A stretch of 13,462 nt of DNA from Elusimicrobiota bacterium (GTDB taxonomy: Bacteria; Omnitrophota; Gorgyraeia; Zapsychrales; Fredricksoniimonadaceae): positions 1 through 13,462 of the forward strand of contig JAAYZZ010000020.1 of NCBI GenBank assembly GCA_012514595.1, read 5' to 3'. Within the stretch, counting starts at the first letter, position 1. Each line of letters starts with the position of its first letter. Under the pieces are notes generated by a model. That model was not told the origin of the DNA. It saw nothing but the letters and a program-made list of their open reading frames with translations, and searched no databases. Both the position numbers and the translations under genes were made by a program. Positions 1-6,792 of this stretch are shown here, piece by piece.

Positions 1-252
1 ACCGTTCAGGAGATGCTGCGGAAGTATGCCGATCACGCGAGCTATGTCTCAACGGATCCCCTGTTCCTGAATTTACTCCTGCGGGAGCATATCGGTACGG
101 AGGCCCTTTATAATTCGTCGAGACATTACAATCCGCGGGGGAACCGTCTTTATGCGGAGATCGTGGCTTCTGTTCTCAAGCGCAGGCCCTGGCAGCATCG
201 CACGAGGGTCTTTTCTTACGATAAAGAAAAGAATGCCTTTTTGAGAAAGTGA
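1..252 (+). CDS. C-terminal fragment of a probable SGNH/GDSL-type hydrolase (5' end outside window)
   Basis: The reading frame is open from the first base and stops with TGA at 250-252, giving the last 83 residues of a longer protein. The recognisable part is residues 42-52, HYNPRGNRLYA, followed by EIVASVL. This resembles the C-terminal block of SGNH hydrolases, where the catalytic His is followed by xNxxGxxxxA and an amphipathic helix. In that family an Asp usually sits three residues before the His; here that position is Ser39, so the classical Asp-x-x-His is not present in this form. The basic tail after residue 62 looks unstructured. The family call rests on one short motif. It could be an SGNH-like O-acyltransferase or esterase domain acting on an envelope glycan, or a degenerate relative. 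It lies 16 nt upstream of folC on the same strand and may be co-transcribed with it. Confidence 0.5.
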   Translation, partial: TVQEMLRKYADHASYVSTDPLFLNLLLREHIGTEALYNSSRHYNPRGNRLYAEIVASVLKRRPWQHRTRVFSYDKEKNAFLRK

Positions 253-268
253 TCCGGTGGCGGGTCTG

Positions 269-1582
269 ATGAACACGGAGCTTCTTTCCTATCTTGATTC
301 TTTTCGGGACTGGGAATCCTGCCTCGGGCAGGCCAGACCAGCGGACTGGGGGCTTGAGAGGGTCCACCGTCTCCTCGAGGCTTTGGGGCATCCCGAAGAC
401 CGCCTCAAATTCGTTCACATTGCCGGTACCAAGGGGAAGGGCTCGACCGCGGCCTTTCTCGCTTCCATCCTGCGCGCCTGCGGTTACCGCGTCGGGCTTT
501 ATACCTCCCCCCATCTTCATTCCTGGTGTGAGCGTATCCGCATCCTGTCCCCGGATGGGACGGCAGGGGTTTTTGAGGGCATGATCCCGGAGGGGGATCT
601 TGCGGAGCGCTGTCGTTTCTATCGGACGGATATTGAGAGGCTGAGGCGTGAGGGGGTCGAGGTCACGCTTTTTGAGTATCTGACCGCGGTCGCCCTGACA
701 TATTTTGCCAGGGAGAAGGTGGATGTTGTTGTCCTGGAGGCGGGTTTGGGGGGACGTCTCGATGCCACTAACGCCGTCGACACGATGGCCTGTGCGATCA
801 CGCCCATCGGCCTGGAGCATACCCACATTCTCGGGGCTACGTGCTCCTCGATCGCGACGGAGAAGGCGGCTGTCATCAAGGCGCCGTCCCAGAAGGTGGT
901 TCTGGCCCCCCAGGCCCCGGAGGTCATGGAGGTTCTCAAGGCGCGATGCGCGATGTTCGGGATCACGCCGGATGTGGTGGGCGAGACCATCTGTTCTTCT
1001 GGGGATGGAGAGACCCTTCTCGTCGAAGGCAGGAGACCATATCGGTCCTTGCGGCTGTCTCTGCGCGGGGGCCATCAGGTCGTGAACATGACGACCGCGA
1101 TCGCCCTCGCGGAAGGGCTTGAGCTCTACGGGTTCGTGGTGACGGAAGAGGCGGTCCGGCAGGGGGTTTCCGAGGTTTTCTGGCCTGCGCGTTTCGAGGA
1201 GATGGGGGCCGAACCGCGCGTGATCGTCGATTGCGCGCACACCCCCGAGGCCATGGATGCCCTGGCCGCGACGTTTTATTCGGCCTTTCCGGGGAGATCT
1301 CCCGTTGTGGTCCTGGGGATGAGTTCGGACAAACGATGGCAGGACATGATCGCCCAGGCCCTGGACCTTTCGGATCAGGTGATCCTCACCCGGGCGCAGC
1401 ATCCGAGGGCCCTGGATCCGGCCGCGGTTCCCGTTCCATCGGGAGTCCGGATCGAGGAGAGCGTCCCCAAAGCCTTGTCAGAGGCCTTCCGTATCGCGGG
1501 AAGTGATGGTATCATCCTGGTGTGCGGCTCGGTGTTCGTGGCCGCCGAAGCGAGGGAATATGTCTGTCAAAGATCGGAGTGA
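269..1582 (+). CDS. folC: Bifunctional folylpolyglutamate synthase / dihydrofolate synthase
   Basis: This is a cytoplasmic Mur-ligase-family enzyme that adds glutamate to dihydropteroate and/or to reduced folates using ATP. The 437-aa length is normal for FolC. From ATG 269, the P-loop GTKGKGST lies at residues 53-60, the TSPHL loop at 79-83, TLFEYLTAVA near 133-142, and the second signature EAGLGGRLDATN at 157-168. ITPIGLEHTHILG follows near 177-189; Glu replaces the usual Asp of the D-H pair. The C-terminal half has the expected Mur-ligase-like VDCAHTPEAM segment. ATG 269 is preferred over an in-frame GTG at 257 because GGTGGCGGG precedes it at useful spacing and because FolC proteins usually start just before this helix. 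The 3' end overlaps mnmE by 23 nt, implying translational coupling. Sequence alone does not show whether both activities are present. Confidence 0.92.
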   Translation: MNTELLSYLDSFRDWESCLGQARPADWGLERVHRLLEALGHPEDRLKFVHIAGTKGKGSTAAFLASILRACGYRVGLYTSPHLHSWCERIRILSPDGTAGVFEGMIPEGDLAERCRFYRTDIERLRREGVEVTLFEYLTAVALTYFAREKVDVVVLEAGLGGRLDATNAVDTMACAITPIGLEHTHILGATCSSIATEKAAVIKAPSQKVVLAPQAPEVMEVLKARCAMFGITPDVVGETICSSGDGETLLVEGRRPYRSLRLSLRGGHQVVNMTTAIALAEGLELYGFVVTEEAVRQGVSEVFWPARFEEMGAEPRVIVDCAHTPEAMDALAATFYSAFPGRSPVVVLGMSSDKRWQDMIAQALDLSDQVILTRAQHPRALDPAAVPVPSGVRIEESVPKALSEAFRIAGSDGIILVCGSVFVAAEAREYVCQRSE

Positions 1583-2954
1583 GGGTACGATCGTCGCCGT
1601 CTCGACGGCGACGGGTCCCGGCGGGATCGGGATGGTGCGCATGAGCGGTCCGGATTCGATCGGGATCCTGGGGAGGATCTTCCGTCATCCCAGGGGATTG
1701 TCGGCCAAGGGGTGGAAGACATTCACGGCGCGTTACGGGGTCGTTGTCCGTCCGGACGGATCCCCGGTCGACGAGGTCCTGGTGACCCTCATGCGCGCTC
1801 CCAAGAGCTATACCTGTGAGGATGTTGTTGAGATCAGCTGCCATGGCGGGGCCGCGGTCGTTCAGACGATCCTGGAGCTGTGCCTCAAGGAGGGGGCGCG
1901 TCTCGCCCAGCCGGGGGAGTTCACCAAGCGCGCATTTCTGAACGGCCGGATCGATCTCACCCAGGCCGAGGCGGTCCTGGACATGATCAATGCCAAGACC
2001 GAGGCCTCGCTCCGGGCGAGCGAGCGTCAGTTGCGCGGAGAACTTCACGGAGCGATCGAAGACCTTCGGGAGCAGATCATGGGGGTCTTTACAGGGATCG
2101 AGGCGGTCCTGAATTTTCCGGAAGATGATACCGATGCCGGGCAGGTCCAGGCCCTGAAGGGAACCCTTTTCGGTGTTGTGGAGAAGCTGACGGCCCTCCT
2201 GGGGACATCGCGCGCCGGTCGGATCCTCAAGGAGGGGGTGAGGGTCGTGATCTGCGGGAAGACCAATGTGGGGAAATCTTCTCTTTTGAACGCGTTGTTG
2301 CGTCATCCGCGGGCGATCGTGACCGATCTTCCTGGAACGACACGGGACATTCTCGAGGAGAGCGCGAACATCAAGGGAGTCCCCGTGAGCCTGGTGGACA
2401 CGGCCGGGATCCTCGAGCCGCGTGACAGGGTCGAGGAGGAGGCGGTGCGGCGGACCCGGATCTTCGTCGACGCGGCGGATGTCGCGCTTTTGGTCCTGGA
2501 CCGGTCGAGGCCCCTGGAGACCGCGGATTATGAACTTTTATTGCATCTCAAGGATCGCCCGCTGATCCTGGTGCTGAACAAGGCCGACCTTCCTTCCGCG
2601 ATCGATCGCGCGGTCATCGAGGAAGTCGCGGGCGAGGCCCGGGTCCTGGAGGTCTCGGCTGTGACGCGGGCGGGCCTTGTTCCGTTGGAGGAGGCCATTG
2701 TGGCCCTTGCGCTCGGCGGGAAGGCCCTGGTCACGGAAGGGCTTTTGCTCAATAATCTTCGTCATGTGGAATCCATGACACAGGCGGTGAGGATGTTGCA
2801 GGGCGCCCTGACAGCGATCGATCAGGGGACGCCGTTGGCCATGGTCTCGGAGCAGATGAAAGCGGCCGTCCGCGAGCTGGACGCGGTCACAGGACGAAAC
2901 ATCGATGAGGATCTTGTGGACAGGATCTTTTCAGATTTTTGTATCGGCAAATGA
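1560..2954 (+). CDS. mnmE: tRNA modification GTPase MnmE (TrmE)
   Basis: MnmE works with MnmG to install the aminomethyl or carboxymethylaminomethyl group at C5 of the wobble uridine in certain tRNAs, using a methylene-folate donor and GTP hydrolysis. The 464-residue protein has the folate-binding N-domain (GTIVAVSTATGPGGIGMVR at 9-27), the helical segment GEFTKRAFLNGRIDLTQAEA, and an inserted Ras-like G domain. The G motifs are G1 GKTNVGKS at 233-240, G2 in PGTTRD, G3 DTAG at 280-283 and G4 NKAD at 340-343. It ends with the diagnostic C-terminal CIGK (461-464), whose Cys is the family's conserved catalytic-site residue. The frame is open upstream to 1503, but ATG 1560 gives the family-length N-terminus. 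It is preceded by GAGGGA at short spacing, inside the folC 3' end. The gene converges with the exported coiled-coil gene, leaving 15 nt between stop codons. Confidence 0.97.
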   Translation: MSVKDRSEGTIVAVSTATGPGGIGMVRMSGPDSIGILGRIFRHPRGLSAKGWKTFTARYGVVVRPDGSPVDEVLVTLMRAPKSYTCEDVVEISCHGGAAVVQTILELCLKEGARLAQPGEFTKRAFLNGRIDLTQAEAVLDMINAKTEASLRASERQLRGELHGAIEDLREQIMGVFTGIEAVLNFPEDDTDAGQVQALKGTLFGVVEKLTALLGTSRAGRILKEGVRVVICGKTNVGKSSLLNALLRHPRAIVTDLPGTTRDILEESANIKGVPVSLVDTAGILEPRDRVEEEAVRRTRIFVDAADVALLVLDRSRPLETADYELLLHLKDRPLILVLNKADLPSAIDRAVIEEVAGEARVLEVSAVTRAGLVPLEEAIVALALGGKALVTEGLLLNNLRHVESMTQAVRMLQGALTAIDQGTPLAMVSEQMKAAVRELDAVTGRNIDEDLVDRIFSDFCIGK

Positions 2955-2955
2955 T

Positions 2956-3022
2956 CCGGAGAGCGGGTGTTATTGTTTTGCGCAGGGGATGAGGCATCCC
3001 GTCGCATCCGGGTTTTTGTTTT
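2956..3022 (+). terminator. Candidate factor-independent terminator after mnmE
   Basis: Just past the mnmE stop, CCGGA (2956-2960) can pair with TCCGG (3007-3011). This encloses the perfect hairpin GGGATG-agg-CATCCC (2986-3000) and is followed by GTTTTTGTTTT (3012-3022). The outer stem is short and its loop is long, so this is a plausible rather than strong terminator. The same DNA encodes the C-terminus of the convergent minus-strand gene. Confidence 0.35.
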
Positions 3023-3049
3023 GGTCCGCACATGGGATGAGACACCCGC
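2963..3049. repeat. 87-bp repeat element with 8-bp terminal inverted repeats and a 48-bp internal period
   Basis: The ends GCGGGTGT (2963-2970) and ACACCCGC (3042-3049) are perfect inverted repeats. Inside, GGGATGAG occurs at 2986-2993 and again at 3034-3041, a 48-nt period. Each copy has a TTTTTGTTTTG- or TTATTGTTTTG-like block on its left. The first copy is an exact palindrome, GGGATGaggCATCCC; the second is degenerate. The layout resembles a REP/BIME-like or miniature inverted-repeat element. No flanking target duplication is obvious and no other copy was seen in this window, so mobility is unproven. The element supplies the last 25 codons and the stop of the minus-strand coiled-coil gene. 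Confidence 0.5.
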
Positions 3050-5774
3050 GCCCCGTGAGACCGCTGTCAGTCTGCGTCGTTCCTTCCGGGCTTTTTGAAT
3101 CTTTCTTCGCTTGAGCGGCGGCTTCTTTTTTCTCGAGAATCCTTTTGAGGCGTGTCGATTCTGCCAGGGCCCTTTCCTTTTCGGCCTCGGCTCCCGTCAT
3201 CGTCTTTCTGGCCCGGATCAGTTCATCCCGGACTTTCTTCATCTCCGTCGTCATTTCTTCTGTTGTTCTCTTGTGGTCTGCCTGGGATTCCTGCAGGTCT
3301 GTACGGATATCCTGGATCTGGAGATCCTTGTCCTTGAGGGTTTCTTCCAAAGATATTTTTTCTTTCAAGGTGCGGTCCATGCGGCGTTCGGTCTCCAGAA
3401 GGCTTCGCTGGAGGGTCTGGACGGCCTCGCGCAGGTCGGCGGACTCCCGGGCCAGGGAATCGATCTTTTCAGCAGAAGCACTGAGCTGCTCCAGGCTGTT
3501 CTTTTGGGCGGTCTCGATGGAGCGCATTTTCTCCAGGGCGGCATCTTTTTCTGTCGCGGCCATGAGCAGGTCCTTCTGGAGATCCGCGAGTCTCCGGGAC
3601 AGGGTCGCAATGGTCTCATCCCGCTGGGCGATGACCGCGTCAATGGCATCCTGTTTGATCCTGAGCGCCTCCAGACGTTGGGAAGTCTCGGCGAGAAGAG
3701 CGTCGCTCTGGGTAAGCGAGGAGCGTTCTGCGTCCAGGGTCTTGAGGAGGGCCGTGTTCTGGGAGTTCTGTTCCTTGAGGTCCAGTTCGCGCGTGGTGAG
3801 CGCGTCTCGCATCTCGACAACGGTCGTTCTCAAGGTGTCCACGTCCTGTTTCAGGGACATGTTTGTCTCCTCGATGAAGTGGGTCTTGAGGCGGTCCTGT
3901 TCCTGGACCAGGGCATTGGCCTGGGCCAGCTGGGCCTTGTAGGCCTGGATCATCGCGAGGAGTTGTTTGTTCTCCTCGTTCTGCTGGAGGGTCTTGAGCG
4001 TGAGGGCGGAGAGCGCGTCATCCTTGACGCTCAGGGTCTGGTGCAGGGTGAGGATCTCCTCGTCGGAGAAGCGCGGGTCCGCAGGCCGGGAGACGGCCGA
4101 GGCCTGTTGCGGTGCGGACACAGGGTCCAGAGTCGATGGCTTGGCCGAAGCGTTCGAGGACCCTTCGGTCAGTTGTGTGATCTGGAGTTTCAGACGTTCT
4201 GCGGCATCCTCGCTCAGGGCCAGGGCTTCTTCCGACCGGCGCAGACGTTCGAATAAAAGGCGGCTTTCCTTGTCGTGTTCTTCGATCCTTCGGCCCGCTG
4301 CGGACAATCTTTCATCGAGAGAGAGGTTGTTGTGGCGGAGATCGCGGACCTCTGTCTGGAGCTGTGCTGATTCCCGGGCGGATCTTTCCTGCCGGATCCT
4401 GGCCGTTTCTAGAAGGGCGCTGTTCTCGTCGGCAATGGCCTGAAGCCTGTCGAGAGACCCTGCGAAGGCATCCAGAGAGAGGGAGGCGTTCTGAAGAGCG
4501 CTCTTTTGATCGTTGATGATCCGGTCCTGCTTTGTGACCCGTTCTGTTCTTTCCGAAAGGAGGAGGGTGGTGTCCCCCAGCTCTTTTTGGATCGAGAGGA
4601 CCTGGGCCCGCAGGGCGGCGATCTTCCTGTCCTTCTCGACGAGCTCCGCGGTCACGGTCGCCAGGGGGGATTGTCCCTCGGCGAGTTTCTTTTCGAGGAG
4701 GGAGATGGTCTCTTCGCGGCGTCGGACCTCCTGCCGGAGGGTTTCGATCTCGCCGAGGTTGGCGGGATTGGGGTCCGCGATCGGCCCAGCCTCTTGTGCT
4801 GTGTTTTTTAAAAGAGAGGGATCCTGTTCCCGGGAGACTTTTGCGATCAGGGCCTCGCGATCCTCAGGCATTCTGTCGAGGACCTGGATGCGCCGGTCGA
4901 GGTCGGCGGACATCTGGGCACGAAGGAGATCCCGGGTGTGGGTCTCCATGATGTCGAGGTCTGCCACGGTCTTGGCGTAGGGGCCTGCCAGACGGTGGAG
5001 CGCGGCGTTGGCGAGCGTGAGTTCTTCGCCCATGTCGCGCAGGGTCCCGTTGTTCCGGGCCAGGAGGATGTCCTGGGAGACCAGAAGGTCCCGCTTGTTC
5101 CCCAGAAGGGTCCTGAGTTCGCGGAGCATGTCTTCATCCACGGCGGAGGGGGATCCTTCGTTTTGGATCTTTTGTTCGTAGGTCGTGATCTCTGCCTGAA
5201 GGGTTTTGATCTGAAGATCGATCCCTTCTGCGGCGATGGGGCCCTCGGTGAACGGAACATGCGTGTGCTGGGGGACCCGTTCAATGGGAAGTTCGGCCAT
5301 GAGGCGCAGATATTCTTCGTTGGCATCGAGGGATCCCTGAGCGCTGTGCATCTGGGCGAGCTCCCGGGTCCTTTTGTGCATCAGGGCATAGAGGGCATCG
5401 TTCTCGGCGATGAGGCTGCGGATGAGCAGGGTCTTTTCTTCCGACTCGCGTGAGGCGCGCAGGGTATCGGTCCTCAAAAGCGCGATATCCTCCAGAAGGA
5501 CCTTGATCCCCTCGATGAGGCCGCTGTCTGTCTCGATCGGGAGCGGGCGCGGATCGCCGGCGATGGTCTGGAGATATTCCGCGGCCTTCATGTTGGCCGG
5601 ATCAAGGGTCAGCAATCTTTCAAACGTCTGTTTTGCCTCGAGGATCTCACCGCGTTCGTAGAGGCGCACGCCGAAATTCTCAAGGAAGTGGAGCTGTTCC
5701 AGAGGAACCTGGGCCATGGCCGTCGGTGCGAGAAGATTCAACAAGAGGATGAGGACCAGGATGCGTTGCGGCAT
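2970..5774 (-). CDS. Exported TPR / long coiled-coil protein, function unknown
   Basis: I do not recognise a named family. The 934-residue product begins with a Sec signal peptide (residues 1-21, probable cleavage AMA|Q). A single TPR-like helical hairpin follows (about 30-63, with LYERGEILEAKQTFERLLTLDP). The rest is overwhelmingly charged coiled coil: roughly 75-325, 340-530 and 570-900. The breaks are a Pro/Asn segment near 330 and a Ser/Pro/Ala linker at about 535-566. No hydrophobic segment is seen after the signal, so it should be periplasmic or secreted. I see no Cys in residues 1-910; the four Cys are all in the tail (911, 915, 927, 931), in two GCLIPCA units. ATG 5774 is set by AAGGAG at complement 5780-5785. 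It is the second gene of an operon, 17 nt after the 260-aa gene, and shares that protein's N-terminal design. A structural or scaffolding role is only an inference. Confidence 0.88.
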   Translation of the reverse strand: MPQRILVLILLLNLLAPTAMAQVPLEQLHFLENFGVRLYERGEILEAKQTFERLLTLDPANMKAAEYLQTIAGDPRPLPIETDSGLIEGIKVLLEDIALLRTDTLRASRESEEKTLLIRSLIAENDALYALMHKRTRELAQMHSAQGSLDANEEYLRLMAELPIERVPQHTHVPFTEGPIAAEGIDLQIKTLQAEITTYEQKIQNEGSPSAVDEDMLRELRTLLGNKRDLLVSQDILLARNNGTLRDMGEELTLANAALHRLAGPYAKTVADLDIMETHTRDLLRAQMSADLDRRIQVLDRMPEDREALIAKVSREQDPSLLKNTAQEAGPIADPNPANLGEIETLRQEVRRREETISLLEKKLAEGQSPLATVTAELVEKDRKIAALRAQVLSIQKELGDTTLLLSERTERVTKQDRIINDQKSALQNASLSLDAFAGSLDRLQAIADENSALLETARIRQERSARESAQLQTEVRDLRHNNLSLDERLSAAGRRIEEHDKESRLLFERLRRSEEALALSEDAAERLKLQITQLTEGSSNASAKPSTLDPVSAPQQASAVSRPADPRFSDEEILTLHQTLSVKDDALSALTLKTLQQNEENKQLLAMIQAYKAQLAQANALVQEQDRLKTHFIEETNMSLKQDVDTLRTTVVEMRDALTTRELDLKEQNSQNTALLKTLDAERSSLTQSDALLAETSQRLEALRIKQDAIDAVIAQRDETIATLSRRLADLQKDLLMAATEKDAALEKMRSIETAQKNSLEQLSASAEKIDSLARESADLREAVQTLQRSLLETERRMDRTLKEKISLEETLKDKDLQIQDIRTDLQESQADHKRTTEEMTTEMKKVRDELIRARKTMTGAEAEKERALAESTRLKRILEKKEAAAQAKKDSKSPEGTTQTDSGLTGRGCLIPCADQNKNPDATGCLIPCAKQ

Positions 5775-5791
5775 GAGATCTCCTTGGCTTC

Positions 5792-6574
5792 TTACTGTCG
5801 GGGGGCGGTCAGGTCTTTGAGTTGCTGGTTCTGTTGGAGGATCACGGCCTCAAGGGCCTGCAGGCGCTCCTGCAGGGCCTGGGACCGGGCCTGCAGCAAA
5901 GAGAGGCCGGACTCTGTTTCCGGCATGCCTTTGCCGTCGGAAGCCACGGGGGGCGTGACGAGCTGTTGGTTCTTTTCCGTGAGTTCCGATCGCAGGCGCT
6001 GGACCGCCTCTTGGCTTTTGGCCAGCTCCGCGAGGAGGGAGGCGTTCTCCTCCTGTGTCCGCTCGGCGTTCTCTGAGGAGGCGGAGAGGGTATCCACGTG
6101 CCCCTCGAGGGTCTCGATCTCTTTTGAGGAGGAGGCGAGCAGGGACTCGAATTCCTGGAGGATCTCCCGGTAGCGCTGGTTATGGACCTCGAGTTGTTCG
6201 AGGATCAGGGCCGGGTCCTTTTCATAGTAAAGACCTGCCGGGAGAAAATCATCCGTGGCAAAATCATACGGATCGCAAGGCAGGGTCCTGAGGAATTCAG
6301 CGGCTCCTTCCGCATCCGGAGATCTGGCCGCGATCTTTTGCAGATGATACTGGGCGAGACGGTTGCGGCAGTCGTTCTTGAGGATCGCCTTCATGATCTG
6401 GGCCGCGCCGGACAGGTCGCCTTTCAGGTAGAGTTCGCGTCCGTGGCGGAACATCTGGGCGCTGGTCATTTCTCGGATATTGAGGTCCGAAACGATGGCG
6501 GTGTTGGGCGGTTCTGCGGCCAGGAGAGGGGTGGTCAGGAAAAGTACGCTGCACAGAATGATCGTTTTTTTCAT
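5792..6574 (-). CDS. Exported TPR / coiled-coil protein, function unknown (companion of the 934-aa protein)
   Basis: I do not recognise a family name. The 260-residue product has a clear signal peptide (MKKTIILCSVLFLTTPLLAA, cleavage after residue 19 or 20). One TPR-like helical hairpin follows at about 39-75 (MFRHGRELYLKGDLSGAAQ). Coiled coil runs from about 120 to 195, then a Pro/Gly-rich linker, then a short Gln/Leu-rich C-terminal coil. The TPR region aligns by eye with that of the downstream 934-aa protein: G-x-x-LY-x-(R/K)G-(E/D), then A-x-Q, then D-x-x-N-x-x-A-x-x-(Y/L)-LQ-x-IA, which suggests common origin. The mature part has two cysteines (C69 and one in LPCDPYD). ATG 6574 is preceded by GTGAGG four nt away and lies about 25 nt below a strong promoter. 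Domain order (TPR, then coil) is opposite to CpoB/YbgF, so I do not assign it there. Confidence 0.87.
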   Translation of the reverse strand: MKKTIILCSVLFLTTPLLAAEPPNTAIVSDLNIREMTSAQMFRHGRELYLKGDLSGAAQIMKAILKNDCRNRLAQYHLQKIAARSPDAEGAAEFLRTLPCDPYDFATDDFLPAGLYYEKDPALILEQLEVHNQRYREILQEFESLLASSSKEIETLEGHVDTLSASSENAERTQEENASLLAELAKSQEAVQRLRSELTEKNQQLVTPPVASDGKGMPETESGLSLLQARSQALQERLQALEAVILQQNQQLKDLTAPRQ

Positions 6575-6606
6575 GGGGCCTCACGATAATATGAAACTTG
6601 AAGCCA

Positions 6607-6636
6607 AGTATAACATCCACTTTTGCGGGGTGTCAA
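6607..6636 (-). promoter_or_regulatory. Near-consensus sigma70-type promoter for the coiled-coil operon
   Basis: On the minus strand the sequence gives a perfect -35 TTGACA (complement 6631-6636), an 18-nt spacer and -10 TATACT (complement 6607-6612). TG sits one base before the -10, making an extended -10. Transcription would start near 6600, leaving a leader of about 25 nt to ATG 6574, which fits the ribosome-binding site there. This is the best promoter match I see in the window and suggests substantial expression of the two exported proteins. Confidence 0.75.
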
Positions 6637-6667
6637 GGTTACTATCTTTCTGTGACATAATATGACA

Positions 6668-6676
6668 TGTTATACA
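6668..6676 (+). promoter_or_regulatory. Candidate extended -10 promoter element for mutS
   Basis: TGTTATACA matches an extended -10 (TG, one base, TATACA), but no good -35 lies 16-18 nt upstream; TTCTGT or TTTCTG is the nearest. If used, it would give mutS a leader of about 200 nt. It lies back to back with the stronger minus-strand promoter. This is a weak call. Confidence 0.3.
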
Positions 6677-6743
6677 TATAGAAAGAGTTCTATCAAATGC
6701 GCAGATGTCGGGCGTGAGAGAGAAGTCGAAAGAGAGGGGGCGG

Positions 6744-6792
6744 GGCAGGATCTTTTCGCGTCAGGCCCGATCTTTTTCCGAGGCATCCTGCC
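6744..6792 (+). promoter_or_regulatory. Inverted repeat in the mutS leader
   Basis: GGCAGGAT (6744-6751) and ATCCTGCC (6785-6792) form a perfect 8-bp stem around a 33-nt loop. The 3' arm runs straight into a long U/C-rich tract in the RNA. No clean run of T follows, so it is not a textbook terminator. It may be a leader stem affecting mutS translation or mRNA stability, or it may be chance. Confidence 0.3.

Noticed and set aside
176..1402. A 408-codon open frame on the minus strand opposite folC
   Set aside because: It lies wholly antisense to a gene with clear FolC motifs, reads as a low-complexity Arg/Pro/Gly-rich sequence, and is a usual by-product of GC-rich codons.
1503..1559. An upstream GTG start at 1503 for mnmE
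   Set aside because: It would add 19 residues not seen in the family and extend the overlap with folC. ATG 1560 gives the standard MnmE N-terminus and has GAGGGA before it.
2963..3049. CRISPR-like repeat
   Set aside because: There are only two imperfect units with a 48-nt period, no third copy, no unique spacers and no cas genes nearby.
3111..4256. A 381-codon plus-strand open frame opposite the coiled-coil gene
   Set aside because: The minus strand gives a coherent signal peptide, TPR and heptad coiled coil with a good ribosome-binding site. The plus frame is Gly/Leu/Phe-rich shadow sequence.
2970..5774. Phage tape-measure or SMC-type protein
   Set aside because: It has a Sec signal peptide and no ATP-binding motifs or hydrophobic segments, and no phage genes flank it.
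5792..6574. CpoB/YbgF (Tol-Pal coordinator)
   Set aside because: CpoB has an N-terminal coiled coil followed by several TPRs. Here the order is reversed with a single TPR-like unit, and no tol or pal genes are adjacent.
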